Part shown: one piece after another, positions 52,527 to 60,698 of the stretch | Layout of the letters: the number at the start of each line of letters is the position of its first letter | How positions within the stretch are numbered: position 1 is the first letter of the stretch | Source: Endoryza foliicola | GTDB taxonomy: Bacteria > Bacteroidota > Bacteroidia > Chitinophagales > Chitinophagaceae | DNA length: 64,000 nucleotides | Direction of reading: 5' to 3' | Assembly: GCA_965226965.1 (NCBI GenBank) | Contig: OZ245715.1 | Location: 620,001 to 684,000 of the forward strand | The notes under the pieces: generated by a model | Databases searched by the model: none | Seen by the model: only the letters and a program-made list of their open reading frames with translations | Told to the model about the DNA's origin: nothing | Made by a program: the position numbers and the translations under genes

Positions 52527-53120
52527 CTAAGAAGGTGTTTTAATTGATCCTGCTTTTATGTAAACCGCAACATACCTTCCTCCAACTCGATCTCTTTTTC
52601 TCGCAATTTTCTTCCACAAATATCCCGTCAATGCTGCCGTAGAAGCACCAATGAGCGATGGCCATTTATTGTGTTCGTTTAGGCTTTCGCGTCTATAAAG
52701 CGTATTGAATAATTCTAGACCCACATAAGCTGTTCCTGCCACCACCATAATATTGGGTAGGGTTGCTTGCGCAAAACCTTTGGATTTCCCGTTCTCATAA
52801 CGCGATCCAAAATAAAATCGCTCTATGTTTACCAACGGAATTCCAACAGTGTAGAACATCGTGTCTACAACAGATCCAAACTCGGTTCTCATCAACTTTG
52901 TTTCTTGCTGAGCAATGTATAAGGTGTCGCCATGAATCGCTTTTATGATTCCGCTGATTTGAAAACCATCATAGGTACTTCCGGCAATAAAAGCGGTTGG
53001 GAAATAAGATTTTAAAACCTTGGTGGAATTCTTCTTTCGAATTTGAACGATATCGGTGGTTTGGGCCACTACACTAGCGTCCAAAAAGAGGAGAAAAGAA
53101 AAATATAGAAGAATTCTCAT
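52527..53120 (-). CDS. Exported protein of unknown function (197 aa)
   Basis: Signal peptide MRILLYFSFLLFLDASVVAQ; start at 53120 (ATG) rather than a TTG at 53132. The mature part has beta strands and a possible second hydrophobic segment (about 120-140, LPNIMVVAGTAYVGLELF), then a basic tail. No family recognised. Located 26 nt before mtgA on the same strand, possibly co-transcribed. Confidence 0.6.
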   Translation of the reverse strand: MRILLYFSFLLFLDASVVAQTTDIVQIRKKNSTKVLKSYFPTAFIAGSTYDGFQISGIIKAIHGDTLYIAQQETKLMRTEFGSVVDTMFYTVGIPLVNIERFYFGSRYENGKSKGFAQATLPNIMVVAGTAYVGLELFNTLYRRESLNEHNKWPSLIGASTAALTGYLWKKIARKRDRVGGRYVAVYIKAGSIKTPS

Positions 53121-53181
53121 AATGATCGGCAAATTACAACCCTACGCGCTTTAATATTGTTGGGGTTTTGTTAACAGAGCA

Positions 53182-53811
53182 CTATTTCTTTAAAATCACC
53201 GCACCGTAAAAGAGCGCTACACCAAATGCAATCAATAAAATACCTGATATCTTATTGATGGTTCCAATTGTTTTGAAGGTGAGTTTCTTGCTCAGCCTAC
53301 CGGCCAGTATAACCTTCAATGCGTCTGCAATGATATTGATCCCAATACAAACCGAGAAAATTATGATTCGTTCGAATAAATTAAACTTCCCCGAAAAAGC
53401 CGTTGCTACTCCCAGCCAAAAGATTATCACATTAGGATTCAGGGTATTTATTAAGAAGCCGGATGAAAAAATCTTCGCCACATCTCTCTTTCGAAACCGT
53501 TGAGGCTCTCCATCAGCTGTTGCTATACTCACCTTCTTGAAGAAAATATATACAACTCCCATCAAAAACAAAAACACACTTCCCACCACACCAATCATCA
53601 TTTTATATTTCAAGAGCCCACTTACCAGTTCAGAAAAAGCATTGCTGATAACCACTAATACAATATCACTTAACCAAACACCTGCAACAAAACTAAATCC
53701 TCCTTTCGGGCCATTGGTTAAGCTCTGTTTGATAATAGTAAAAATAACCGGACCGACAGAAATCGCCAGCACAAAACCAAGAGTTATTCCGTTTAAGATC
53801 GCTTCTGTCAT
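53182..53811 (-). CDS. LysE-family amino acid exporter
   Basis: A 209-residue six-helix transporter of the LysE/RhtB type, with the conserved start GFVLAISVGPVIFTI and the FLINTLNPNVIIFWLGV motif after helix 3. It probably exports an amino acid or similar metabolite. Confidence 0.85.
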   Translation of the reverse strand: MTEAILNGITLGFVLAISVGPVIFTIIKQSLTNGPKGGFSFVAGVWLSDIVLVVISNAFSELVSGLLKYKMMIGVVGSVFLFLMGVVYIFFKKVSIATADGEPQRFRKRDVAKIFSSGFLINTLNPNVIIFWLGVATAFSGKFNLFERIIIFSVCIGINIIADALKVILAGRLSKKLTFKTIGTINKISGILLIAFGVALFYGAVILKK

Positions 53812-53854
53812 ACCGTTCTTTACAAAAAATAATTCGGAAAGGGGATTAAGCCGT

Positions 53855-54367
53855 TTACAATACCTTTTTCATCATGATGTCTGTTTGAACATCTTCACCA
53901 AGTGTAAACCGATGTTTGTCGAATGGAACAAACCCATTCTTAGTATAAAAAGCAATGGCTCTTACATTCTCTTCCCAAACACCCAGCCATACATATGCAG
54001 CCTCGGTTTCCTTCGCCACTTCAATTGCTTTATCATACAATAACTGACCAATCTTTTTGCCTTGATATTCTTTCACAACATATATCCGCTCAATTTCAAC
54101 AGCCGATCCGTCGTTTAATTCTGTTTGAGCGCCGGCAAAGTTTAACTTCAAATATCCAATGATGGCCTCACCCTCTTTTGCAAAATAAAATACAGAATTC
54201 GGGTTCTTTAATTCCTGCTCCAGCCTTTCTATTGCAAAGCTTTCGTCTAAATACTTTTTCATGTTTGCCGGAGTATTTAGAGGGCCAAAAGTTTCTGTAA
54301 ATGTTCGGATTCCAATGTCTCGCAACGTCTCTATTGCTTCCACTCCAATTTTCTCAACAGTTATCAT
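53855..54367 (-). CDS. GNAT-family N-acetyltransferase
   Basis: A 170-residue acetyltransferase. Motif A for acetyl-CoA is VVKEYQGKKIGQLLYDKAI, followed by VWLGVWEENVRAIAFYTKNGF. The family resemblance is to PaiA-type or ribosomal-protein-like acetyltransferases. Substrate unknown. It lies 10 nt downstream of the GH3 gene. Confidence 0.82.
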   Translation of the reverse strand: MITVEKIGVEAIETLRDIGIRTFTETFGPLNTPANMKKYLDESFAIERLEQELKNPNSVFYFAKEGEAIIGYLKLNFAGAQTELNDGSAVEIERIYVVKEYQGKKIGQLLYDKAIEVAKETEAAYVWLGVWEENVRAIAFYTKNGFVPFDKHRFTLGEDVQTDIMMKKVL

Positions 54368-54377
54368 TGATCCAATC

Positions 54378-55913
54378 TTATTGCTTTGTTTCTTTTTGTT
54401 TGGCCAGAAAGGCAGTCCATTCTTCTAACATCTTACCTTTCATTACTCGCGGAAACTTATGTTGACCACCAACCTTACCCTTCGATTTCATAAACTCTAA
54501 GAACGTGTCTTCAGATAATACCGTAACAAAAATATCTTTCAATGCACTCTTCCGCTCCACCGCATAATCATCATTCAACACGCATAGGTGTTGATCAATT
54601 TTTTGTTTCAATAGTTCTGTATCCAAAGCATCATCCGATGCTACATACCAATGGTGTGCAAAAAATAATCCATGTGGTACCCCCGCCACCGTGAATTCGG
54701 GAATCGATACATTCAACTCCTCACTAGACAATTGAATAGCCTTGTTCATGTTGTCTACACTCAAATGCTCTCCAACTAAACTTAAAAAATGCTTTGTTCG
54801 TCCGGTGATCACAATTTCACATCGCTCGGTATCGGTGAATCGAACCGTGTCGCCAATCAAATACCTCCAGGCACCGGCGCTTGTACTCAACAGAATTGCG
54901 TAGTCTTTGCCTTCCTCCACCTCATGAATCATCAACGCTTTGGGATTCTCTACTAAATTTCCATCAGCGTCAAAGTTGGTATCGTCAAAGGGAACAAACT
55001 CGAAATAAATATGATCATTCAAAACCAAGCGCATGCTGGTTACCCCCTGACGGTCTTGGTATGCTAAAAATCCTTCGGAAGCCAAATAGGTCTCAATGTA
55101 AATCAGCGGCTTTCCTAATAATTTTTCGAATCCTTTTTTATACGGCTCAAAAGAAACACCTCCGTGTACAAAAAATGCCAAGTTTGGCCAGATATCGTGA
55201 ATCGTTTTTAAATTATACCGCTCAATGATTTTTTCCATCACCAACTGGATCCAGGCAGGAACGCCAACCACAAATCCGATATCCCAATTTGGCGCTTCCT
55301 CAATGATCATCTCAATCTTGCTGGTCCAATCTTTCGTTTTCGCTATTTTTTTTCCGGGCTTATAAAATGGAGAAAACCAAAAAGGCGCTTTCTTAGCTGT
55401 AATACCGCTGAGGTCGCCGGAATAATAACCCTCACCCTTTTGTAAGTCCGTACTTCCTCCAATCATCAACCACCCTTTGCCAATGCTCTTCATGGGAAGG
55501 TCTTGGTAGTTTCTCAAACTCAACAATTGTTTGATCATAACTACTCGGTTTCCCTTCAGTAAATCGTTGGTGATAGGAATGTATTTACTGGCCGCTTCTG
55601 ATGTGCCACTGCTCAATGCGTAATACTTTATTTTGCCGGGCCAACAAACATCGGAGCTGCCTTCTAAGGTTTTATGCCACCAGTCTTTATATATTTTGGA
55701 ATAGTCATATGTTGGCACCAGTTGCTGAAACTTAATGCCAATATGCTTATTCAATAAAATTTCGTCGAAATGATAGGCTTGACCAAACTCTGTAAATCGC
55801 GCTTTCTTCAGCAATTTCTTGAGCACTTTCAATTGCTGTCTTCTCGGCGATTTCGGCGGTAATCGCAGAGCCTTGGCGATGCTGTTGGGTAGAGAAAGTT
55901 CAATTAATGCCAT
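54378..55913 (-). CDS. GH3-family acyl-adenylate amide synthetase-like protein
   Basis: A 511-residue enzyme of the ANL-type GH3 group; plant members join amino acids to jasmonate or auxin. Seen: YALSSGTSEAASKYIPIT (phosphate-binding loop), WRYLIGDTVRFTD and ITGRTKHFLSLVGEHLS. The bacterial role is unknown. A TATCTTGC box starts 11 nt before the ATG. Co-directional with the GNAT gene (10-nt gap). Confidence 0.88.
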   Translation of the reverse strand: MALIELSLPNSIAKALRLPPKSPRRQQLKVLKKLLKKARFTEFGQAYHFDEILLNKHIGIKFQQLVPTYDYSKIYKDWWHKTLEGSSDVCWPGKIKYYALSSGTSEAASKYIPITNDLLKGNRVVMIKQLLSLRNYQDLPMKSIGKGWLMIGGSTDLQKGEGYYSGDLSGITAKKAPFWFSPFYKPGKKIAKTKDWTSKIEMIIEEAPNWDIGFVVGVPAWIQLVMEKIIERYNLKTIHDIWPNLAFFVHGGVSFEPYKKGFEKLLGKPLIYIETYLASEGFLAYQDRQGVTSMRLVLNDHIYFEFVPFDDTNFDADGNLVENPKALMIHEVEEGKDYAILLSTSAGAWRYLIGDTVRFTDTERCEIVITGRTKHFLSLVGEHLSVDNMNKAIQLSSEELNVSIPEFTVAGVPHGLFFAHHWYVASDDALDTELLKQKIDQHLCVLNDDYAVERKSALKDIFVTVLSEDTFLEFMKSKGKVGGQHKFPRVMKGKMLEEWTAFLAKQKETKQ

Positions 55914-55916
55914 GCG

Positions 55917-55924
55917 GCAAGATA
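55917..55924 (-). promoter_or_regulatory. -7 box (TATCTTGC) 11 nt before GH3 ATG
   Basis: TAnnTTTG-like; only 3 nt to the start codon, consistent with a leaderless or almost leaderless message. Confidence 0.4.
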
Positions 55925-55979
55925 CCTTTTAATTTGGTTAGCTGATTCAAAATTAAGGGAATATGCGTTGTTTTGTTGT

Positions 55980-56999
55980 CTAGTTTTCACCGAATTTGGG
56001 CAGTTTTCCCGTTGGGCTAAGAGCCCAGCTACACCCCATCTTTGTTAGCACAATTCCTGAGTCTTTGTTCGTTTCAATATATTCAATCACTTGCGCATAT
56101 CCCATATCGGTGCCTATTTCTATTTGTTTGTTGGCTCCCCTTTTCTGATCTTCCTCTTTTTGCCTACTTAAGATTGACTCCTTGCTCCCTGAAACTCCTT
56201 TGAATTTACTTGTTTTGATTCCATCTTTTGAAATGCCGAGTCTGATTTTCCAATATACCCAAATCGCATTATAGAAATATTTAATGCTTTCGGCTTTCTG
56301 GGCGCTGCTTCGTCCTTTATAATGCAAAACAGTCAACCCTCCTTGGTAATAGTTTTTATACCCCCTTTCCAATAAGCGTTCACTCAACTCTATATCTTCT
56401 CCATACATGAAAAACCGCTCATCAAACCCACCTTCGTTCAGGTATGTTGACTTAGATAACACCATACAGGCTCCCGATAGTACCGGTACCACCGACAGGG
56501 CTCTTTCTGGAATCCAGCCAACATGATACCCAGCAAATACCTTGCTTTTTCCAAAAAGCAAACTCAGCTTTGAAAAATAACAAAAGGAATTCCAAATAGT
56601 AGGGATCCCTCTTTTTGATTCTTTCAAAAAGGTTCCGGATCCGTTGATCATTCTGCATCCAATTGCACCAAATTCAGGGTTTGTTTCTATCGTTAGTAGT
56701 AGTTTTTGAAAAAATGTTTCAGGAACAATTATATCCGGATTCAAAATAACCAAATAGTCTCCGGTGGCTTTTTTTGCCAATTCATTATGGGCTGCGCCAA
56801 ATCCAAGATTTATCTCATTGGTTTCGAAAGCAATGTTTGAATACTTTGAGGCCAAAGCCGGATAGTCGGGGTCCCCGGAATTATTATCCGAAACCACTAT
56901 TTCAACATCATAACCCTTGGCAGCAGCCAACAGAGAGTCGAGGCATATTTCAAGATATGCTGCCGTCAAGTAATTGATGATCTGTACTGTAAACTGCAT
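55980..56999 (-). CDS. Family 2 glycosyltransferase
   Basis: A 339-residue GT-A fold protein with VVSDNNSGDPDYP, LNPDIIVPETFF and GGFDERFFMYGEDIELSERL, the last typical of rhamnosyltransferase-like GT2 enzymes. The C-terminal 90 residues are basic and variable. It probably acts on a surface polysaccharide or lipid-linked glycan, though no such cluster is near. Confidence 0.85.
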   Translation of the reverse strand: MQFTVQIINYLTAAYLEICLDSLLAAAKGYDVEIVVSDNNSGDPDYPALASKYSNIAFETNEINLGFGAAHNELAKKATGDYLVILNPDIIVPETFFQKLLLTIETNPEFGAIGCRMINGSGTFLKESKRGIPTIWNSFCYFSKLSLLFGKSKVFAGYHVGWIPERALSVVPVLSGACMVLSKSTYLNEGGFDERFFMYGEDIELSERLLERGYKNYYQGGLTVLHYKGRSSAQKAESIKYFYNAIWVYWKIRLGISKDGIKTSKFKGVSGSKESILSRQKEEDQKRGANKQIEIGTDMGYAQVIEYIETNKDSGIVLTKMGCSWALSPTGKLPKFGEN

Positions 57000-57043
57000 T
57001 CAGTGGACCTGAGTTTCTATCTGTAATAGTGTGGCGCGAAAAC

Positions 57044-57820
57044 TTATCGTTGATCATTCACCCATAACAACATTTCGTCATGGATCTTACCATTGGTAGC
57101 AAGAATATGTGGCTGATAGGGTGAATACGGAAGACCCTTAAAATCGGTTACTTTACCACCGGCTTCCTCCACCATCAAATATCCTGCAGCACTATCCCAA
57201 GCATTCAATTTGTGTTCGTAGAAACCATCAAATCTGCCGGCCGCCACCCAACATAAGTCGATTGCAGCCGAACCCAGTCTCCTTACTGGAATTCCTTCAC
57301 GAATAAATCTTGAAAAACTTTCCAAGGGACCATTGGGCTGATTTATATAAGTATATGGAAATCCGGTTACCAAACACGATTTTAAAACACTGCTTTCTTC
57401 GCTTACCGATAATTTTTGATCATTTAAGAATGCGCCTTGCCCTTTTTCGGCAAAATAGAATTCTTTTAAAAAGGGATTGTAAACAGCTCCCATTATTATT
57501 GTACCATTATGTTCAATGCCAATTGATACACAACAAAGCGGAATTCCGTGAGCATAGTTGATCGTACCATCAATGGGGTCGATAATCCACTTATATTCGC
57601 TCCCCGTTTCTATAGCCCCCACTTCTTCGCTCAAAATAAAATGATCGGGAAATGTCGATTTGATGGTTTCAATGATCGCCTTTTCTGAGGCATGATCTGC
57701 TTCAGTGACCAAATTATTGACCCCGTCTTTATGACTAATGGCTAGATCCTTATTATTGAAATAATGAAGAAGGATTTGAGCCCCTGCTTCTGTTGCGTTG
57801 TATAATGTTTCTTTCAGCAT
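57044..57820 (-). CDS. Inositol monophosphatase family protein
   Basis: A 258-residue Mg-dependent phosphatase. Metal motifs: ILSEEVGAIE, WIIDPIDGTINYAHG and, near the end, AWDSAAGYLMVEEAGG. May act on inositol phosphates or on PAP/NADP-like substrates. A perfect TATCTTTG box begins 12 nt before the ATG. Confidence 0.88.
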   Translation of the reverse strand: MLKETLYNATEAGAQILLHYFNNKDLAISHKDGVNNLVTEADHASEKAIIETIKSTFPDHFILSEEVGAIETGSEYKWIIDPIDGTINYAHGIPLCCVSIGIEHNGTIIMGAVYNPFLKEFYFAEKGQGAFLNDQKLSVSEESSVLKSCLVTGFPYTYINQPNGPLESFSRFIREGIPVRRLGSAAIDLCWVAAGRFDGFYEHKLNAWDSAAGYLMVEEAGGKVTDFKGLPYSPYQPHILATNGKIHDEMLLWVNDQR

Positions 57821-57824
57821 AGTA

Positions 57825-57832
57825 CAAAGATA
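57825..57832 (-). promoter_or_regulatory. Perfect -7 box (TATCTTTG) 12 nt before IMPase ATG
   Basis: Exact TAnnTTTG with 4 nt (TACT) to the start codon at 57820; strong candidate for leaderless transcription. Confidence 0.6.
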
Positions 57833-57882
57833 AGATATGACGCTGTTCAGATTAGGTACACCTTGTTAAGAAGCGCCTTGCA

Positions 57883-59151
57883 TTATAAAAAGGTAGAAAA
57901 AGTTCCAATTGAAAGGGTTAGCGCTACAATTGCAGGAGACGCTACTTTGGAATATTGCAGCAGCAACCAAGTGCCAACCATTACAATAATATTTATATAA
58001 CTATCTAGAGTATTCGAAAAAAAGGCGATGTCTTTGCTCATATACAAAATTGAAGCAAACATAATGCCCACCGCCACCGCATTGATTCCCTCTAGAGAAC
58101 GATATACTACTGCATATTTTTTTAAGTTATTCCAAATGGGAAAGAAGAATAAAACAAACAATGCGCTCGGTAAAAATATGCCGACCGTACCTATAATACA
58201 GCCCAATACCTGCCAGGCAGAACTTCTATCACTCATTGCCATACCGCCCATGAATGAACCGATCGAAAATACGGGTCCGGGAATCGCTCGAACCACTCCG
58301 GCACCGGTATAGAACTCATCCTTTTTTATCGCAATTACATTTTCTTTTTTGTTTTGGTTCTTCTTTATCACCGTTTCCGAGGTGGGTCTTTCTACAAATT
58401 GTTCATACATCATAGGAATCAGAACTTGACCACCTCCAAATACCAAGCTTCCAAAACGATAGGTATTCTCCGCTAAGTTGATGGGCCTTCTGTATTGCCA
58501 GTCGTTTTTTCTGGCCAATTCACTCAATACCCCCAAAACCAAAAACAAAATAGCCCAAACCCAGAGATTACCCCATTTTATCTTTTTCGGCGCTTGCCCT
58601 TTTTGAGGAATCCTCTTGTCACTAATATTTGTAACCGCTCCTCCCAAAACAATCAATAGCGGAAAGATCCAGGGCATTTTAAAAAGTACAAACGTAGCAA
58701 TTGCAGATACGATCAAAATACTTCTTGTAATGGTATTATGAATTGCCAATGAATAACTCTTCAAAGAAGCATAGATCAAAAATCCAACTGCCATCGGTTG
58801 AATAAAACGAAACAATGTTACTTGCATCGATTGCTCACTGATTCTGCGCAACAGAAAACTCAACGCACCCATGAGTAAACTCGCCGGAAGTATCCATATC
58901 AATAAGGTAAGAATGGCCAAAGGCGCACCGCCTCGTTTATAGCCAATAAGCGTGAGTACTTGTGTAGACGAGGCTCCGGGAAGAAGTTGGCAAAAAGAAT
59001 TATAATCCATTAATTCTTCTTTACTCACATCCTTTCGCTCATCTACAAAGGTTTTCAACATCATTCCGAAATGACCCTGCGGTCCGCCAAATCCGGTAAG
59101 ACTATGCAGAAAAACGGCTTTCAAAAATGGGATGTGTCGAACTAATACCAA
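57883..59151 (-). CDS. chrA: Chromate transporter, long two-domain form
   Basis: A 422-residue membrane protein with two ChrA halves: FGGPQGHFGMM near the N-terminus and FGGGQVLIPMM plus GPVFSIGSFMGG in the second. A charged insert (about 235-255) lies between. It probably exports chromate or related anions. No ATG fits: the ATG just upstream is followed directly by a stop, so TTG at 59151 (MVLVRHIPFLKAV) is used. Confidence 0.85.
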   Translation of the reverse strand: MVLVRHIPFLKAVFLHSLTGFGGPQGHFGMMLKTFVDERKDVSKEELMDYNSFCQLLPGASSTQVLTLIGYKRGGAPLAILTLLIWILPASLLMGALSFLLRRISEQSMQVTLFRFIQPMAVGFLIYASLKSYSLAIHNTITRSILIVSAIATFVLFKMPWIFPLLIVLGGAVTNISDKRIPQKGQAPKKIKWGNLWVWAILFLVLGVLSELARKNDWQYRRPINLAENTYRFGSLVFGGGQVLIPMMYEQFVERPTSETVIKKNQNKKENVIAIKKDEFYTGAGVVRAIPGPVFSIGSFMGGMAMSDRSSAWQVLGCIIGTVGIFLPSALFVLFFFPIWNNLKKYAVVYRSLEGINAVAVGIMFASILYMSKDIAFFSNTLDSYINIIVMVGTWLLLQYSKVASPAIVALTLSIGTFSTFL

Positions 59152-59228
59152 CGGCTACATTTAAGAGAGTAAATTAATTGGATTGCAAGCAATCACCAAA
59201 GAGAGTTAAGCACAACCCTGCGCCAGCT

Positions 59229-59801
59229 TTATTTATAATAGGAGTTTCGCTCCATCTCTTCCCTAACTTTATCGGGAACCAAGAACTGTACTGATTTTCC
59301 TTCCTTAATAGTATTACGTATATGTGTAGCCGAAATTTCTAATAGTGGGGCTTTCAACACAGTTATATCAGCTCCACTTGGTATTGTTTCCACCTGAAAG
59401 CCGGGACGTTCATATATTATAAAGGAATAGTCGCGAATCAGTATTTCATAGTTCTTCCATTTCGATAAGTTTCTGAAACTATCGCTACCCATCACCACCT
59501 TGAATTGATGTTGCGGATATTTCTCTGATAAGTAGGTGAGTGTATCAATAGTATAAGATGGTCGTGGTAGCTTGAATTCAATATCACTTGCTACCAATCC
59601 CTCACATCCCTCAATGGCTAGTTGAACTAAATAAAGGCGATGGTATTCATTTAACAAGGTCCCGGAAGGTTTATGCGGGTTTTGAGGACTTACTACAAAC
59701 CATACTTGATCAACCGAACCATGATTGAGGATATGATTCGCTATTATTAAATGACCGTGATGTATAGGATTGAACGATCCAAAGTATAAACCGATCTTCA
59801 T
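59229..59801 (-). CDS. nadD: Nicotinate-nucleotide adenylyltransferase
   Basis: A 190-residue enzyme forming deamido-NAD from nicotinate mononucleotide. Signatures: GSFNPIHHGHL (residues 8-18, HxGH), SPQNPHK and the ISATHIR motif near the C-terminus. It follows feoA by 15 nt. With nadA, pnuC and the NadR-type kinase it makes four NAD-related genes within 14 kb. Confidence 0.93.
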   Translation of the reverse strand: MKIGLYFGSFNPIHHGHLIIANHILNHGSVDQVWFVVSPQNPHKPSGTLLNEYHRLYLVQLAIEGCEGLVASDIEFKLPRPSYTIDTLTYLSEKYPQHQFKVVMGSDSFRNLSKWKNYEILIRDYSFIIYERPGFQVETIPSGADITVLKAPLLEISATHIRNTIKEGKSVQFLVPDKVREEMERNSYYK

Positions 59802-59816
59802 TATCGGGAATTTGAA

Positions 59817-60044
59817 TTAGGCGATGTCTTCAACAAAGATGTTATCTGCCTCATTGATTCGTAAGCTCAAACTGTATCCCGCAACCGTAATTGATATGGG
59901 ATCTCCTAGAGGGGCAATTTGTTCTACTTGAACCAACTCACCGGGTACACAACCCATTTCCATCAACTTCAAAAACAAATCATTATTCTCGAAGCTTACA
60001 ATCTTTACTCTCGAGCCCGCTTTTACTTCTGATAATCTTTTCAT
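59817..60044 (-). CDS. feoA: FeoA-domain protein
   Basis: A 75-residue SH3-like protein (MKRLSEVKAGSRVKIVSF; LMEMGCVPGELVQVEQIAPLGDP). FeoA normally assists the ferrous iron pump FeoB. No feoB is present nearby, so the partner is elsewhere or this is a stand-alone form. Start at 60044; an in-frame start at 60089 overlaps the ybeY promoter region. Confidence 0.85.
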   Translation of the reverse strand: MKRLSEVKAGSRVKIVSFENNDLFLKLMEMGCVPGELVQVEQIAPLGDPISITVAGYSLSLRINEADNIFVEDIA

Positions 60045-60064
60045 AACTAATTCTCTAACAGCCT

Positions 60065-60072
60065 TAGCTTTG
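60065..60072 (+). promoter_or_regulatory. Perfect -7 box (TAGCTTTG) before ybeY
   Basis: Exact TAnnTTTG; 18 nt to the ATG at 60091, giving a short leader. Confidence 0.5.
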
Positions 60073-60090
60073 CTTCGTAAATTGAACAAT

Positions 60091-60522
60091 ATGAACCAGA
60101 CCCCAAAAGTACAGTTTCACAATCTTATTCCTGTCCCCTACTTAAAAAACAGAAAGGAATTAAAGCTTTTCTTAACGAAACTGGCTAAAAAGGAAGGTCG
60201 ACCCCTCAAAACATTGAACATTATTCTTTGTTCCGACGAGTACCTGCTCTCCATGAACAAACAATTCCTTCAGCACGACTACTATACCGACATCATCACT
60301 TTCGACCTTAGCGAAGGCAATGCCATCGAGGGCGAACTATATATAAGCGTGGATAGAGTAAAAGATAACGCCCTTTCCTTCTCCTCTACCCTCCAACAAG
60401 AACTTCATCGGGTGATCTTCCATGGACTACTTCACCTTTGCGGATACAAAGACAAATCCCCTAAACATATCAAAGAGATGCGCGCGGCCGAACAAAGAGC
60501 CTTAAGCGCCTACTTTAAATGA
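60091..60522 (+). CDS. ybeY: Endoribonuclease / rRNA maturation factor YbeY
   Basis: A 143-residue zinc protein needed for 16S rRNA 3'-end processing. The metal motif reads RVIFHGLLHLCGYKDKSPKH; two His are canonical, the third position has the GYKDK variant common in Bacteroidota. FYTDIITFDLSE-like segment (DYYTDIITFDLSEG) is present. ATG at 60091. It stops directly before a parS-like palindrome. Confidence 0.92.
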   Translation: MNQTPKVQFHNLIPVPYLKNRKELKLFLTKLAKKEGRPLKTLNIILCSDEYLLSMNKQFLQHDYYTDIITFDLSEGNAIEGELYISVDRVKDNALSFSSTLQQELHRVIFHGLLHLCGYKDKSPKHIKEMRAAEQRALSAYFK

Positions 60523-60536
60523 GTTCCACGTGGAAC
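60523..60536. promoter_or_regulatory. parS-like palindrome 1
   Basis: GTTCCACGTGGAAC, a perfect 14-bp palindrome with the CACGTG core and TT/AA flanks of ParB sites; differs from the usual TGTTNCACGTGAAACA by the inner G. Begins right after the ybeY stop. Confidence 0.6.
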
Positions 60537-60601
60537 TTTAGGTAATTGGTTATAAGTAGCTATTTCTAAGAGCATTATTCTTCTCAAAACACCTCCCTTT
60601 G

Positions 60602-60615
60602 TTTCCACGTGGAAC
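60602..60615. promoter_or_regulatory. parS-like palindrome 2
   Basis: TTTCCACGTGGAAC, the same 12-bp core palindrome (TTCCACGTGGAA) as site 1. Centres are 79 bp apart. Both lie in the short gap before mnmG, a usual place for parS sites near oriC. Confidence 0.6.
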
Positions 60616-60686
60616 ACCCTTCCATTCCCGAATACTCATTTCAACCTCTTCTCCAAACTTACCACCCAAAACTTATCACCTATAAC

Positions 60687-60694
60687 TAACTTTG
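60687..60694 (+). promoter_or_regulatory. Perfect -7 box (TAACTTTG) 12 nt before mnmG ATG
   Basis: Exact TAnnTTTG, 4 nt (CATC) before the ATG at 60699; predicts leaderless mnmG mRNA. Confidence 0.6.
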
Positions 60695-60698
60695 CATC

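Noticed and set aside
60409..60456. Apparent loss of the third YbeY zinc histidine
   Set aside because: The GYKDK variant is usual in Bacteroidota YbeY proteins as far as I recall, so it is not a local defect.
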